DNA from: Larix kaempferi
Lineage: Eukaryota > Streptophyta > Pinopsida > Pinales > Pinaceae
Assembly: GCA_027924585.1 (NCBI GenBank)
Contig: BSBM01000870.1
Location: 1,240,001-1,304,000 of the forward strand
DNA length: 64,000 nt
Direction of reading: 5' to 3'
Both the position numbers and the translations under genes were made by a program. Numbering within the stretch: the first letter of the stretch is position 1; each line of letters starts with the position of its first letter. The notes below the pieces were generated by a model that saw only the letters and a list, made by a program, of their open reading frames with translations, had not been told where the DNA came from and ran no database searches. Positions 33,094 through 45,900 of this stretch are shown here, in pieces.

Positions 33094-36000
33094 GAGAACC
33101 CTCCAAGTTTAAACAAACAGTCAGAGATAGCCAAAGGCAAATCTCCTGTTGAAGATCCGACCTCTATCCCTCCCCCTACCGGCCATCTCCATATCGAGAG
33201 ACCGCTTACGGACACAGTGCTACGCCCACCCAAGGGAACCATACGAAAGGCGACATTTAATCCCAATGCGCAAGCTGCCCAAAATTACAACATTGTTGAG
33301 GATTTAGCTCAAGCACCTTGCGCCATGTCGACTCTCGAGGTTCTTCAACACTGCCCCATGCAGCGTAGAACCTTACTTTCAGCATTGGGGGCAATGGACC
33401 CAGATACTTCAAACTCTATTATGTTTAACTTGGAGCATGCCAAACCTCGGCTTTCTCACCAGTTAGCCTTCCAGGTTCATACAAAAATCCATGGAAATAG
33501 CATCCATCGCATTGTTTTAGATGAAGGTGCCTCCACGTTGATCATGTCTTTGAATTGCTGGAGAGCCTTAGGCTCACCCGAAGTCACGGCGTCTCCCACT
33601 ACTCTCAGGGCATTTGATGGACACGGTTTTCAACCTTATGGACTCATTCCCTCAATTGGTGTTGAACTGGGGGGAAAAACAGTATCCGTACACATTGAAG
33701 TCGTGGATGCACCATTAGATTACAATCTTCTACTTGGTCGGAACTGGTTTTACGCCATGACCGCCATAGCATCTACCATATTCCGGATTGTGCAATTTCC
33801 TCATGAAGGGAAAATTGTCACCATTGATCAACTTGATTACTGTATCCCAGACTCTAATCCGAACTCCGCCAACACCGTCCCGTTATTGGATCAGCCTCGG
33901 TACTGGTTCCAAGACATTAGCGTTGGTCTTATGAAAGATTCTTCCCTTATTGGAGTTTTTCCAGAGCTGGGGCCCCATGTTCAACCAGTCAACATGATTT
34001 CATCAAATGCCACCCCTTCCAATGATTCATGGGTGATTCTGAGTCCTGCTGAGATTGAAAACTATGGCAACTCCATGCCTTTGAATAGAAACCTCGCAGC
34101 GTACGAAGTGATCCAATCAGCCACCGATTGGGTCGACTGTTCTACCCATCACACCGTGGCACGGCTCTTGTCTGAGACTCATTCATCCCCACCACTTATC
34201 GATCCTCTCCATTTGATTTTTCCCACCGACGAATCAATTATGGAGGTTATGTGCGGTGATGAGCCACCATGGGGAGATTTTCATCATCGATCTTCATTCC
34301 CCACCATTCAGACGCTTGAGCTCAATACAAAACCCAGTACTTCACTTGGGATGGCTCAAACCAAGTTTCCCACTTCCCCCGACAAAGTATTTTCCGAAGG
34401 AAACTTGGCTAACCTTATGGCAACCACTCCCATAGATATTTCGATGAAGCCTGGTATCGTGGAAAACATACACATTGGCAAAACATGTACTCCCCTCAAA
34501 ATGGAGTTCTACAGTGCCTAGTTCAAAACCTTCCACGATGTTTTTGCTTGGAGTTATGAAGAAATGCCAGGAATAGATCCCTCGATTGTGGTCCATGAAA
34601 TTCCAACCTTCCCTGGCACCCGACCTGTTCGGCAGAAACTTCAACCCGTCCATCCTCGTAAGGCAGCCGCTATTAAAGCAGAAGTTGAAAAACTTTTGCG
34701 TGCTGGTTTTATCTATCCTATCCCATTGACAGAATGGGTATCTAACATCGTTCCCGTCTCCAAGAAACAAGGAACGATTAGAGTCTGTGTCGATTACCGC
34801 GACTTGAACAAAGCTTGTCCAAAGGACAACTACCCAACTCCGTTCATCGACCGGATCATCAATAACTGTGACGGGAGTGTCATCTTTTCATTTATGGATG
34901 GCTTTTCTGGCTATAATCAGATCGATATCCTCCCAGCCGACCAGCATAAAACAGCCTTTATCTGCCCTTGGGGGATTTTTGCATATCAAAAGTTACCTTT
35001 TGGCCTTAAAAATGCCGGGGCAACTTTCCAACGGGCGATGTCATACGCATTTCATGACATAAAACATATTGTAGAACCATATCTTGATGATCTTCCTGCT
35101 CATTCTCAAACCCAGGATGACCATCCTGATCACTTAAGTGCCATTTTCGAAAGGTGTCGTCGCTACAATATACGTTTGAATCCGCATAAGTGCGTCTTTT
35201 GCGTAGAAGCCAGAAAACTTTTGGGATTCATAATCTCCAAAAGCGGGATACGCTTAGATCCTGCGAAGGTAGAAGCTATCTTAGCCCTGCCTTCCCCCAC
35301 AAACATTCCAGAACTTCAAAGTTTGCAAGGGCATGCAAACTTTCTACGCCGTTTCATCTGTAATCTTTCCGAGATAACAAAAGGCTATATGAGGCTTCTC
35401 AAGAAGAATACTCCCTTCATCTAGGACGACGAAGCCCAACGTTCCTTTGACAACCTAAAGTCAGCCTTAACTAAAGATCCTGTGATCCAACCCCCCGATT
35501 ACACATGGGGTTACATTCTTTATCTCGCAGCTTCGACTTCCACCATCGATATGGTGCTAGTCCAGGAAGACCACAACGGCATAGAACATGTGGTATACTA
35601 TCTTAGTAAGAGTCTTCTCGACTCCGAAACTCGTTATTCACATGTTGAAAAACTGGCTCTAGCAACAGTTTTCGTTGTCCAGAGATTCCGTCATTACATT
35701 CTACTCCGCCGGACCACTGTTATAGCCGATTTCAATCCAATGTATTATATCCTCACGTGTCAAGCGCTTGGGGGCAAATATTCTCGTTGGATCGTCATCC
35801 TACAAGAGTTTGACTTGGAATTCGTCAAAGCCAAGTCCAAGAAGTCTTTGGTCTTTGCTGAGTTGATTTGTACTTTGCCCCGTGCTACCGAGCAATCCGA
35901 GCCCATCGATTCTCTTCCTGATGAATCGTTGTTCCTCATTAGCATGTCTGATCCGTGGTATGGGGATATTTTATTATATCTCCAAACCCAACGCTTCCGC

Positions 36001-37194
36001 CCTGACCTCAATCGCGATGAACGTCGACACATCCGACATCACGCCAAGTACTACCTCATAGTCAAAGATACTCTCTATCGACGTGGTGTCGACACTGTTC
36101 TTCGACGCTGTTTGACCCTAGATGAGGTGAAACGCATTCTTAATGACTGCCACACTGGAGCATGTGGTGGTCATATCTCTGGGATGGCTGTGGCCCAGAA
36201 AATACTGTGAGCAGGATATTTCTGGCCCTCAATTTTCAAAGACTGCATTAAAATGGTCAAGAAATGTCCACCATGTCAATTCTTTCATAGTAAAACACGC
36301 TCGCACCCTGCTCCACTCCATCATGTTATTGTCGTCGGCCCCTTTTCCAAATGGGGCATAGATTTCATGCACTGTAAGCCCACTTCAGCCGAGGGGCATA
36401 GCTATGTCATAGTAGCTGTCGACTATTTCACAAAATGGGCTGAAGCGATGCCTACTTATGCTGAGGACGGCAAAACAGCAGCACAATTCATATTCAATCA
36501 CATTATAGCTAGATTTGGTGTCCCACAATCCATTGTGACCGATCATGGCTCCCACTTCAGGAACCATATGATCGAGGAACTAAGTGCTAAGTTGGGTTTT
36601 CGCCATGAAAACTCAACCCCATACTACCCACAAGCCAATGGCCAAGTTGAAGCCATTAACAAAGTCCTGAAACGAATGATTCAACGTATTGTGGGTACTC
36701 ATAAATCCAACTGGCACTCAGCTCTATTTTCAGCACTATGGGCACACCGAACCTCAGTAAAAAGCGCTACTGGGTTTACACCATTCCAACTGGTGTATGG
36801 CCTAGAAGCCATTTTACCGATTGAATGTGAAATTCCATCACTTAAGATAGCCATAGAGCTACTTCCCCACTTCCGAAGAGGAACGGTTTTTATACCTAGC
36901 CAAGCTAGATGAAACCCGCCGCGACGCTACTTTAGCCAACGAAGCTCATAAAAAATGCGTCAAAGCTCAGTATGACAAATCCGTTCAACCTCGGATTTTC
37001 AATGAAGGTGACCTCGTACTCACATATGATCAAATGCACGATAAACTCGGAAAAGGAAAACTAGAATCTATGTGGTACGGCCCCTTTGTTGTAAAACGTG
37101 TCTTGGAGAAAGGAGCCTATGAACTCATCGATTGTGATGGCACACCATTGGCACGGCCCCGCAATGGGCTATACCTCAAACGCTTCTACGCGTA
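33094..37194 (+). pseudogene. Tat protease-RT-RNase H-integrase (pol)
   Basis: This continues in the gag frame. The protease has its catalytic Asp at 33520-33522 in LDEGAST, with LLLGRNWF downstream. RT is at about 34680-35330: VCVDYRDLNKACPKD, FSGYNQI, and the active site YLDD at 35080-35091. RNase H is at 35480-35900 (LSKSLLDSETRYSHVEKLAL). The integrase zinc region is at 36150-36300 (H-X-H and CPPC). The DDE core has GIDFMHC, VTDHGSHF and GQVEAINK. Stops lie at 34519, 35422 and 36208. A 1-nt shift at about 36885 moves the C-terminal part into another frame, ending with LYLKRFYA and TAA at 37192-37194. Confidence 0.92.
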
Positions 37195-37315
37195 AGGTTA
37201 CCCTACTCGGGTTACTTTTGTACATAATGTACTTAGCTTGTTTTCACTCATCTTTTTGGTGTGCGCACGGACCTCATGTATCCATTCTTACTTTGACTCA
37301 TGATTTTGTACGCAG

Positions 37316-37729
37316 ATGTCTGCCTACTTCGGATTCGCCGATGGTGTAAGCCGGCATACCCGGAACCTCGCTTCCGCAGCATGGGTAATCTATTCTCCCA
37401 CTAGCGAGTTGATATCTTCAGGAGCGAATTGTTTGGGTCCTACAACCAACAATATCACAGAGTACCATGCAGTCATCGGACTCTTGACAGAGGTTGCTTC
37501 CCTCGGAATTGACTCCCTATCAGTCTTTTTAGACTCCCAACTCGTGGTTTCTCATCTGAATCGTGTTTACACAGTCCGCGATCCTATCCTACTTCGTTTA
37601 TTTCGGAGGGTACACCTCTTGGAACGATCTTTTAATTTCATTTCATATCAACATGTACCAAGGGAATTCAATTGTATAGCTTATTCATTAGCTAATTACA
37701 TTTTGGATTGGCATCTTGCCCATGCATAA
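37316..37729 (+). CDS. Additional RNase H downstream of integrase (Tat)
   Basis: An open 137-codon ORF with an RNase H fold signature: FADGVSRHTRNLASAAWVI (Asp9), NITEYHAVIGLL (Glu49), VFLDSQLVV (Asp73) and VPREFNCIAYSLAN. The last motif should hold a fourth acidic residue (NxxAD) but has Tyr123, so activity is doubtful. It differs from the RNase H fused to RT and matches the second, archaeal-like RNase H known from Tat elements. It lies in another frame, 121 nt after the integrase stop. TTTTGTACGCAG directly before its ATG looks like a splice acceptor, but joining it to a GTAAGG at the integrase end does not keep the frame. Confidence 0.75.
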   Translation: MSAYFGFADGVSRHTRNLASAAWVIYSPTSELISSGANCLGPTTNNITEYHAVIGLLTEVASLGIDSLSVFLDSQLVVSHLNRVYTVRDPILLRLFRRVHLLERSFNFISYQHVPREFNCIAYSLANYILDWHLAHA

Positions 37730-37935
37730 AAACACATCACAAAAAAAAATAAACACACAAGTCATTGTAAATAAATAGATCATAAAAATAGGTCCACATC
37801 ACTGTATATAAAAGTGTTTTTCCAAATACATAAAGTTTGTGTTTAAAGACAAAATTTGGGACTTAATCCCATACAAAATTTGGCTCTCAGAGCCTACATA
37901 TCATATACATGCCGCAAAAAGATAAAAGCTACCAT

Positions 37936-39664
37936 CTAAGGAGATCTGGGAGATATATCATGTCCCTCATCAGATTCCTCATGCTGCTGGTGATAACACA
38001 CTATAGCTCGAACCACCCTACGAAGGAGTCGGCCAATACGCCTAGGCACACATACAGTATGCCGCTGGAGATGCAAAGGGATATCGTCCACCCTCATAGC
38101 AGGGATACCGTGGGTTAAACCCTGCAAATTCCTCTCTATTTCCTGAACCCCTCCCGCTTCATCTTCGTCTTCTTCCTCGTCTGGAGTGGCTTGGTGATCA
38201 ACACCACCCCAGCGTAATGGCGAGTATCCTGCCGGTCTCTGTGGTCCACGATCTGCGACATGCACACGTACATATATTAAAGCCTTTTACACATTCTAAA
38301 AAATAATAAAAATTATATATTCAAAAAAGAAAAAATATATCCATGAAGGTCATACCTGAGTTGTCCCAATCCGCATCTTCCGGCAGTGCCAAGTCTATGT
38401 CCTCGCGGAAGTCCACCCCTGCATAGGGGTAGTCATCGATCATCACAATCTGTTCCTCGAGCCATGAGAAGAAATCCTCACCGAAAGCCAAACGCTGAGG
38501 TCCCCCAAGTCATCCTGCATATTCACTCCATCGAGCCATCCATGGCTCGGTAGGTGGACGGAGGGGCATGGCTATCTGTGGACACAACAACGACACCCTC
38601 ACCAAAAAGAAGGTGACTAAGATGCTCCCATACCCAAATTGAGAATTCTCTCCAAGCCTACACTTGTTCACTTGCTCTTTGAGGTTGGTCAACACTGCCT
38701 CACACCAGTTGAATACTGTTCCTGCCATACAATCCACTGCAAGATTCATCTGTGTACGGGACGCCTGATGGGGACCCGTGCTCCCTGCTACACGTGTAAT
38801 GGTGAACAACACGGTTTTTACAAGAAGTTATATAATGTCTTTGATGACCACCTTGCTGCTTTTCTTCCCTGAACCTTGACGGCAATAACGAGCGATTAAA
38901 GCATCCGTGCTCGCTTCCGAGGCTGTGTACCCAGTAAAACTTACCCGGGCTCCTCTTTTTGAGAGGCCTGTGAGGAAATAAATGTCCTCGAGTTCAAACT
39001 CGAGGATGTGTTCTCCCACTCAGAAAGCCTGAATGTCGGGGTCCCACATTTGAATAATGTGGGTGAGAAGTTTTGCTTGCTTACGAATACCTTTGGTCTT
39101 GAAGAATTTTAACAAACCACATTCCCGCAGTGCAGTCACAGTCCTTTGGTCATTTTCGGCCAACAAGTCATCCGCCTCATTCTCTCTTTCTTTCCAATGG
39201 ACCATTTTGCTCCAAACAACTTTCAAACACCTGCAAAAGGTCATAGGAAACATTCAGTAATTATTTAACAACTTGATCTCAGCTAAAAATTTGAGAAAAA
39301 ATGTTTTTTTCATCTTAAATTTCACGTCTATCGCGCCTGGGAGAAATCTGAGTGCGCGGTACTACACAATACCGTGCCCCGGCTTAACCTTACAGCGCGG
39401 TACTGTTGCACAGTACCGTGCTTCCCGATACGGCCCCCGCGTGGTACTGTGAAGGGCGAAAATTGCCCAATAGGGCTTGCCCAAAAAATTACTTTTTCCT
39501 ACTGAAAACAAGTTATTCGTACATGAAATGAAAGAGGGGCTTGAAAGCTCTTACCTGGCGCAGACGGTTGTTGAAACGGTGCCCCAAATCTCCAGATATG
39601 AACTCTTGAAGTTTTTGCTCCTTAAATGGGTAAAATCTCCTCTTTTGGTAAATGCACAAGTGAA
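37936..39664 (-). pseudogene. Antisense spliced gene in the Tat 3' region, plant-mobile-domain-like
   Basis: On the minus strand, exon 1 ends CGCCAG at 39555, followed by GTAAGAGC. Intron 1 (39231-39554) ends TTTTGCAG. Exon 2 runs 39230-38356. Intron 2 (38253-38355) starts GTATG and ends GTCGCAG. Exon 3 runs 38252 to TAG at about 37933. The frame is kept across both introns. No ATG is seen in exon 1; a good one (AAAATGG) lies in exon 2 at 39205. Exon 2 reads LLTHIIQMWDPDIQAF, EFELEDIYFLTGLSKRGARV and LFTITRVAG, similar to plant mobile domain proteins (GE-x-LEDV-x-LLGL pattern). Exon 3 is acidic (DEEEDEDEAGG). Stops at about 39018, 38826 and 38507 break it. Role unknown. Confidence 0.65.
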
Positions 39665-39691
39665 ATGGTAACTTTCTATATTTACCCATCC

Positions 39692-39699
39692 TTTATATA
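39692..39699 (-). promoter_or_regulatory. TATA box of the antisense Tat gene
   Basis: The minus strand reads GCTATATAAAGG about 135 nt upstream of the exon 1 splice donor. Transcription would start near 39664, giving a first exon of about 110 nt and a 5' untranslated intron. This is a sequence match only. Confidence 0.5.
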
Positions 39700-41638
39700 G
39701 CTTTTTCACTTATTTTTCCCTCATTATTTTATCTGGTTAAAATAAAACCCATTTCACATTACTAATATCTGGTTTCATGAGCACTTGTTGACAGGATCTC
39801 CTTTAAAAAACAATATATTCACACTGGCGTTCATTTATTGTTTGACCTTCATATTGAGCCCACTTTATCTTTTTCGTGCTCTGGATTAAAACTTGAAAAA
39901 GATTCCAAGCGCTTTTACACCCATGTCGTGCTTGTCAAACTTAAGTAAATGATGTCGAGCTTGGTCAACTTTACTCATGCTCGTTAAACAATGAGGAAAG
40001 TATTATCCTCGTTGTATTTTATTCTCTTTTCGGGCCAGAATAATTAAAAATTATGAAAAATACCATTGGAGTCCATATTTAAGCTCTTTTCAGACTCCCT
40101 AAAATTGAAAAGATTGCCAAGTGACCTTGACTCTTTCATACTTGTAAAAGTATTTGAGAGGTCGTCTATTCGGTGATAGGTTACCCCTTTTTCGGCCCGT
40201 CTAGACTATTTACGAGAAAGGTATACTTCGATCAAGTTTTGGCTGGGAGAGTTCTCTCGGGAATTGTTTTACACTTTTTCGGGATCGAGGGACTAAATTT
40301 ACGAAAAAGTACACTTTGGAGCCTCCTTTAAGTTTTTCAGGGTCTCTAAATGTGAAAAACTTCCGAGTTTTCCTTCTTTGGACTCGTTAAAATTTAACAT
40401 AGAAGGACCCGCTTTGGGACGAACCCCTCCTTTCTCAGGTTCGTAAAACATGTGAGATTGGACTCATCCATGAGATGAGCTGTACCGAGCATCTGTTATC
40501 CTCTTCAAGCTCGAAAAACAACAAAGAGGTACTTGTCTATCATGTCGGGGGAATATGGGAAACAAGTCAAGTTTGTTTTGGCAGCTTGTCAGTCGTTACC
40601 TTTGAACCGTGGCATGCGTCTGTCCTTTGTCTATTTTTGGGTATCCATTCTCGCTGAGTCATGGTCATCATCTTGAGTCGTCTCTCTGGCCATGATTCTA
40701 CTCGTTCGGTGTCTATCCTTTGCTATCAATAATCCCTGCCGCCAAGTCCTGTTACATGCCGTTATATGTTCAAAGGGTTGCATTGTTCAGAATCATTCAT
40801 TGCATCAGACCTCCGTTGTGTCAGTACATACTCCATTGTTTCATCATCTTATACTATCTTTCGTTCCGATTTCATGTCGATGATGTGGGAATCATTATGG
40901 CCCACCTTCGACGAGTTGATTCCCGTCGACGCCAAATCACTATCCAGGAATTAGACTTAGGGATCAACCATTGGTACCTTGGTACCTTCATGCCTCAATG
41001 GCAGGTTTCCTCGTGTTCGACAGTAGGTTTACATCATTGACCTCTGATCGAACGATCTCTCGAATGCTCGACATCAACTCATCTATTCGTATTTCCTTGA
41101 GATGTACTTCAGGTACCTTGGGGATCATTGTCATCATTGGTGATTTCCCTCGCATTTGTTAACGGTTCACATCATTGACCGGTAATCAAATGGTTTCTAC
41201 CATGTTCGACTTCAACACCTTGTAATCACATGGCTAGATTCGTGTCATTTGCGATTGGGTAGAAGACCCTGGGCGCACCTTTGTATCTTGATTGTGTCCA
41301 GGTTGCGATGGAGATGTCCTTTGTATTGTCACACAGATCCATTTTTTGTATTGGTCGTGACTGTGTCATTACTGTCTCATGGATCTACGCTTGTTCATAG
41401 TAGCCATGATTTGTCTACAGTCTGTATCATCTCAGTACTCATGGATCTTCAATGTATTGGTCGGCAGCCATGCTTTGAGTCAATTGTTTCCGAGCATGGG
41501 GATGCCCGCCTCGGTGGTATATCTAACATTTTGTTTCTGTTTCAGCTCCTTGTTGCTCTCCTCGATGCTATCTCTGCATAATATTTGTAAAGTCTTTCGG
41601 CCATCAGTCCCTTCTGACCTCACACTTTAGGGGGCATC
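39700..41638 (+). other. Tat 3' non-coding region and polypurine tract
   Basis: No supported ORF lies in this 1.9 kb. The stretch has repeated GGTTTCCTCGTGTTCGACA-like and TTTTTCGGG-like pieces but no clear tandem array. TTTAGGGGGCATC at 41626-41638 is the polypurine tract that primes plus-strand synthesis, directly before the 3' LTR. Confidence 0.7.
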
Positions 41639-42616
41639 TGTTATACCTCCATATTTCACAGTGTCACATCTTCACCACAAAAAGAGTTGACGACGCTTCC
41701 ACTACTGCTTAAAACACACAGAAGAGGAAAATGATGAGTGATCCTTGAAGGCAAACCTACCCTAACAAGAATCAACCTAGCTGAGACTTCATTTTCCCTC
41801 ACTACCGCGCCTTGATCCATCTTAGGCGCGCGGTAGTCCACACTACCGCACTATGCTCTTTCTCTGCCACGCGGTACTACCACGTTGTGCTCTATTCTAG
41901 AGGCGCGGTACACCTTTTTTAGTCTTTTTGCCATGCCTTGTGGGATTTTGATTTTCGAGAGATTTTTGAGGATTGGTGTCCCTGATTCGATCCTAACTCA
42001 CTTTCTGTGATTAGTAGGCATGATCCACTAAACTCTCCCAAGATCCACCCTTCTCTCTTGTTGGTTAACCCTACCACACACTATAAGAGAGAGGCATTCC
42101 ATGAGCAAAGGGGGGGACTCTTGGAGACATCAAACTTATGATCTTGAAGCTTTGTGGAGATAGCTAGAGGAGGAAACACTTGGAGCTGGGAGTTGGCTTG
42201 GATATCAAGCAACCATTGTAAGTGACTTCAAGTTGATAATAGAACATAACTTGTCTTGTTTCCCAAATCACATGTGTTGATTTTGTTTCAATGATATGAT
42301 TTGTATCTATTGTAGATTTAGATCCTAACTCATATTTCAAGTTGCTAGAGAATCGTATATGCTTGTATCTTGGTTTCATTTTGACAGGTTCATTCGCGAG
42401 GACTTGGAAATTGGAGCAACCATAAAGACAAGCGATTGGATTGAAGGCCAGTTAGATTTCTTCTACTTCTCTTAGCACTTTAATCTTGAGATGTCTGTTT
42501 AGATCTAGGAATTCAAGGTAGCATTTGTTTAGTTTTGTCTTAGTTTAGAGTCGGTTAAAGTCTACTTTAATCTAAGAGAATTTTTATTTATCCGTAGGGA
42601 AAAATTCTACCAACAA
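41639..42616 (+). repeat. Tat 3' LTR
   Basis: 978 bp, nearly identical to 27004-27980, ending CCAACA and followed by AATTG. The GCGCGGTA-type cluster is repeated at about 41800-41915. Confidence 0.92.
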
Positions 42617-42908
42617 ATTGATGGCAGCCTTGCCTAAATGATTGGCAGCCTCGCTTGATATATTTTGCAGGCTCCCCTGAATTGCTGGCAGCCTTGCTTG
42701 AATTATTGTGCAGGCTCGCTTGAATAGGTTGATGCCCTGTACTTTCTGTTATTCCTTTGTTCTCTTTTTTGTTTTGTTTTGTATTCTCTTTTTTCTTTTT
42801 TTTGTGTTTTTTTATGAATTGTGCTGAAGCTTACTATGTTGGAGCATGCTCTATCAGCATCAATTATTGCCGGTAGAGTACTTGTGTACATTCCTCTTTG
42901 GACTTTGG
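42617..42908 (-). other. Athila stretch between integrase and the Tat insertion
   Basis: AATTG target duplication (42617-42621), then the second half of the GGCAGCCTCGCTTGAATT repeat array (to about 42730), then a T-rich run with TTTTTTCTTTTTTTTG. No ORF with a recognisable product. Confidence 0.65.
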
Positions 42909-45900
42909 TTATTTGTAGAGTTTTAGGCGGTGCCCATTCACGATCATGGGGAACTCATCATCATCAATTGTAATAATTCTCACAGCCCCATTGTCATAAA
43001 TTTTCTGTATATTGTAAGGTCCAAGCCATCTAGTGGTTAGCTTCCCTTTGAATGTGTGAAATCTGGAGTCGTAGAGTAGTGCCCAATCACCCTCTTTGAA
43101 TTTCTTATCCTTCAAATGTTGGTCATGTCATTTCTTTCTTTGCTGTTGGATGATTTCAGTATGTGTAAGTGCTTGTTGGCGGTGTTCATCCAGTTGATTT
43201 AGTTGTAGCAAGCGTTCTTTTTGAATGTCTGATAGGTTCATATTTAGATCGGCTGCAATTCTTAATGTTTTTACTTCAAATTCAATTGGTAGCATGACCT
43301 TTTTCCCATAGACCAGCTCATAAGGTGTGAATCCTGTTGTTGTTTTCCATGTAGTATTGTAAGCCCAGACTGCTTCACTAAGTCTGTCAGCCCAATCTCT
43401 TTTGTGAATTTGGACAGTTTTTGTCAAGATTCTTTATAATTCCCTGTTGGTTACCTCAGCTTGACCATTTCCTTGAGGGTGGTAGGAGGATGACTATCTG
43501 TGCTTTACATTGTTTCTTTTCATAAAGTCTTCAATTAAATTAGATGCAAATTGTGGTCCTTGATCCGAAACTACTTCTCTTGGCACCCCAAATCTGTGAA
43601 AGATCTGCTCAGTAAAGAATTTGGCCACACTGGTTTCATTTGCAGCAGCCAGTGCTGCTACCTTGGTCCATTTTGTAAGGTAATCAGTGCATACAAGGAT
43701 GTAGCTCTTATGATTTGACTGTGGGTTGAATGGGCCAACAAAATCGAATCCCCATTTATCAAATGCTTCTAAAGATATTTGTGGGTGTAGTGGCATTTCT
43801 TGTTTTTGTGTTGGCTTTCCCATTCTCTGGCAATCGTCACAATGGGACACATACTCATAAGCATCTCTGTGGAGTGTTGGCCAATAATACCCTGTTTGCA
43901 AGATCTTGTAGGATGTCCTTTTTGCAGCGTAGTGTCCTCCACAGGGTTCATTGTGGGTGGCATGCATTATGTCATGTACCTCATCTTCCCTAATGCACCT
44001 TCTAAGTACTTGATCTGGTCCCCATTTAAAAAACATGCCCTCTATCCATGTATATGTGGCACTTTGTCTTATTACTTTTGTCCTTTCTTTATAACTGTAA
44101 TGTTCTGGAAACTTCCCAGAAACCAAATAGTTTGCTATGTCAGCAAACCATGGACTTTTTATTGATATAGCAAAAAGGTGCTCATCAGCGAAGTTATCTT
44201 GGACCAATTCATTATGTGTCCCATGTGTTACTCTTGACAAAAAGTCTGCTACGACATTATGCTTGCCTGGTTTATCTATTATAGTGATGTCGAATTCCTG
44301 TAGAAGTAGCATCCATCGAATAATTCTTGCACTTGTATTAGGCTTGTTCATAAGATATCTGATCACTGAGTGGTCAGTATGGATAAAACTTTGGTATCCT
44401 GTAATGTAATGCCTGAATTTGTTGATTGCATGTATGACTGCCAAAAATTCCTTCTCTGTGACTGTGTAGTTGAGTTATGCCCCAGCCAAATTTTTGCTTA
44501 TATAGTATATGGCATAGGCTTTCTTGTCTTGTTCTTGCCCAAGCACAGATTCAATTGCTTTATCTGATGCATCGGTGTGAATGTGAAATGGAATTTCTCA
44601 GTTTGGTCCTTGAAGTATTGGTGTTGTGATGGTTTTCTATTTAAGACTTTCAAAGGCTGACATGCAGTTGCTTGTCCAGATGAACTCATTGTCTTTTGTG
44701 AGAAGTGCAAACATGGGCGCAGCAAGTCTGCTATAATTCTCAATAAACCTCCTGTAGTACCCTGTCTGTCCAAGGAAGCTTCTCACATCTCTTTGTTTGA
44801 CAGGTGGGGGCAGTGTCTTGATTACTGATACTTTGGCTTGATCCACCTCTATACCTCTCTGTGATATATGATGTCCTAGAACAATTCCTTCTTCCATTAA
44901 CATCCTGCATTTGTCATTGCTTAGGCACAAGCTCATCTCAATACATTTTTTCAGTATCAATTCAAGGTTTTCCAATGCCTGGTCAAAGCTCTGTCCATAA
45001 GGTGTGAAATCATCCATGAATACTTCCATTTTGTTATTCAGAAAATCGGAGAAAATACTCAGTATGGCCCTTTGAAATGTTGTTGGGGCGTTACATAGAC
45101 CAAAGGGTAAGACCCTTTAGGCGTAAGTTCCCCATGGGCATGTGAAGGTCGTATTATCTTGATCAGCTGGGTGTCTGAAAATCTAGTTGTAACCACTGAA
45201 ACCGTCTAGGAATGAAAAGTACTTGTTTCCAGATAATGTATCCAGCACCTGGTCTATAAATGGAAGTGGAAAATGATCCTTCTTTGTTGCTTTATTCAGC
45301 TCCCTGTAGTCCACACAAATTCTCCATTTGCCTCCTTTTTTGGGCACTATGACTAGTGGTGAGACCCATTCACTATCAGATATTGGATAGATGAACCCTG
45401 CGTCTAATAACTTTTGTAATTCCATTTTGACTATGTCTTTTAGTGCAGGGTTCAACCTTCTTTGTGGTTGCCTGATGGGAGTAGAACCTGATAGTGTTTG
45501 CAGATATCAGGATGTATTCCTTTCATATATGTATATGTCCAGGCAAATGCTTTACTTTGTTGTGTTAGTATCTTCATCAATTTCTCTTCTTGCTTTGGTT
45601 TTAAATTGGAATTTATGTTGACTGTCTTGCCAGGGTTAATTTCCGCGACTTTTACCTTCTCAATCTGTTCTGGTAGCACTTCTGTCCCTAAGTCATCCAT
45701 GCTCTGTTTTGAACTTTCACATGTTTCTGTAGAAAAAAAATTCTTGAATAACATGATTGGTAGGAGATATATTTTGTATAAATCTATCTATATTGCCATC
45801 TTCATCTATTGCCTTTAAAGATATTGCAGCATCAATTGTTAGGAGAGGTCCGAGGTTTTGATTTGGTGTGTTCTGGTAATCATCAGTCCAATTTTGATAT

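Larger units (their letters stand above)
27004..42616 (+). mobile_element. Tat-like Ty3/gypsy element (plus strand), 15.6 kb
   Basis: LTRs at 27004-27980 and 41639-42616 are flanked by AATTG (26999-27003 and 42617-42621). The order is LTR, primer site, long leader, gag, protease, RT, RNase H, integrase, a second RNase H, an antisense spliced gene, a long 3' region, a polypurine tract and an LTR. Gag-pol runs in one frame with ten stops and one frameshift. LTR differences are few. This is the innermost and therefore youngest insertion of the nest. Confidence 0.93.

Noticed and set aside
37192-37315. Possible intron joining integrase to the second RNase H (GTAAGG ... TACGCAG)
   Set aside because: Splice-like ends exist, but the join puts the RNase H out of frame, so it is not claimed.
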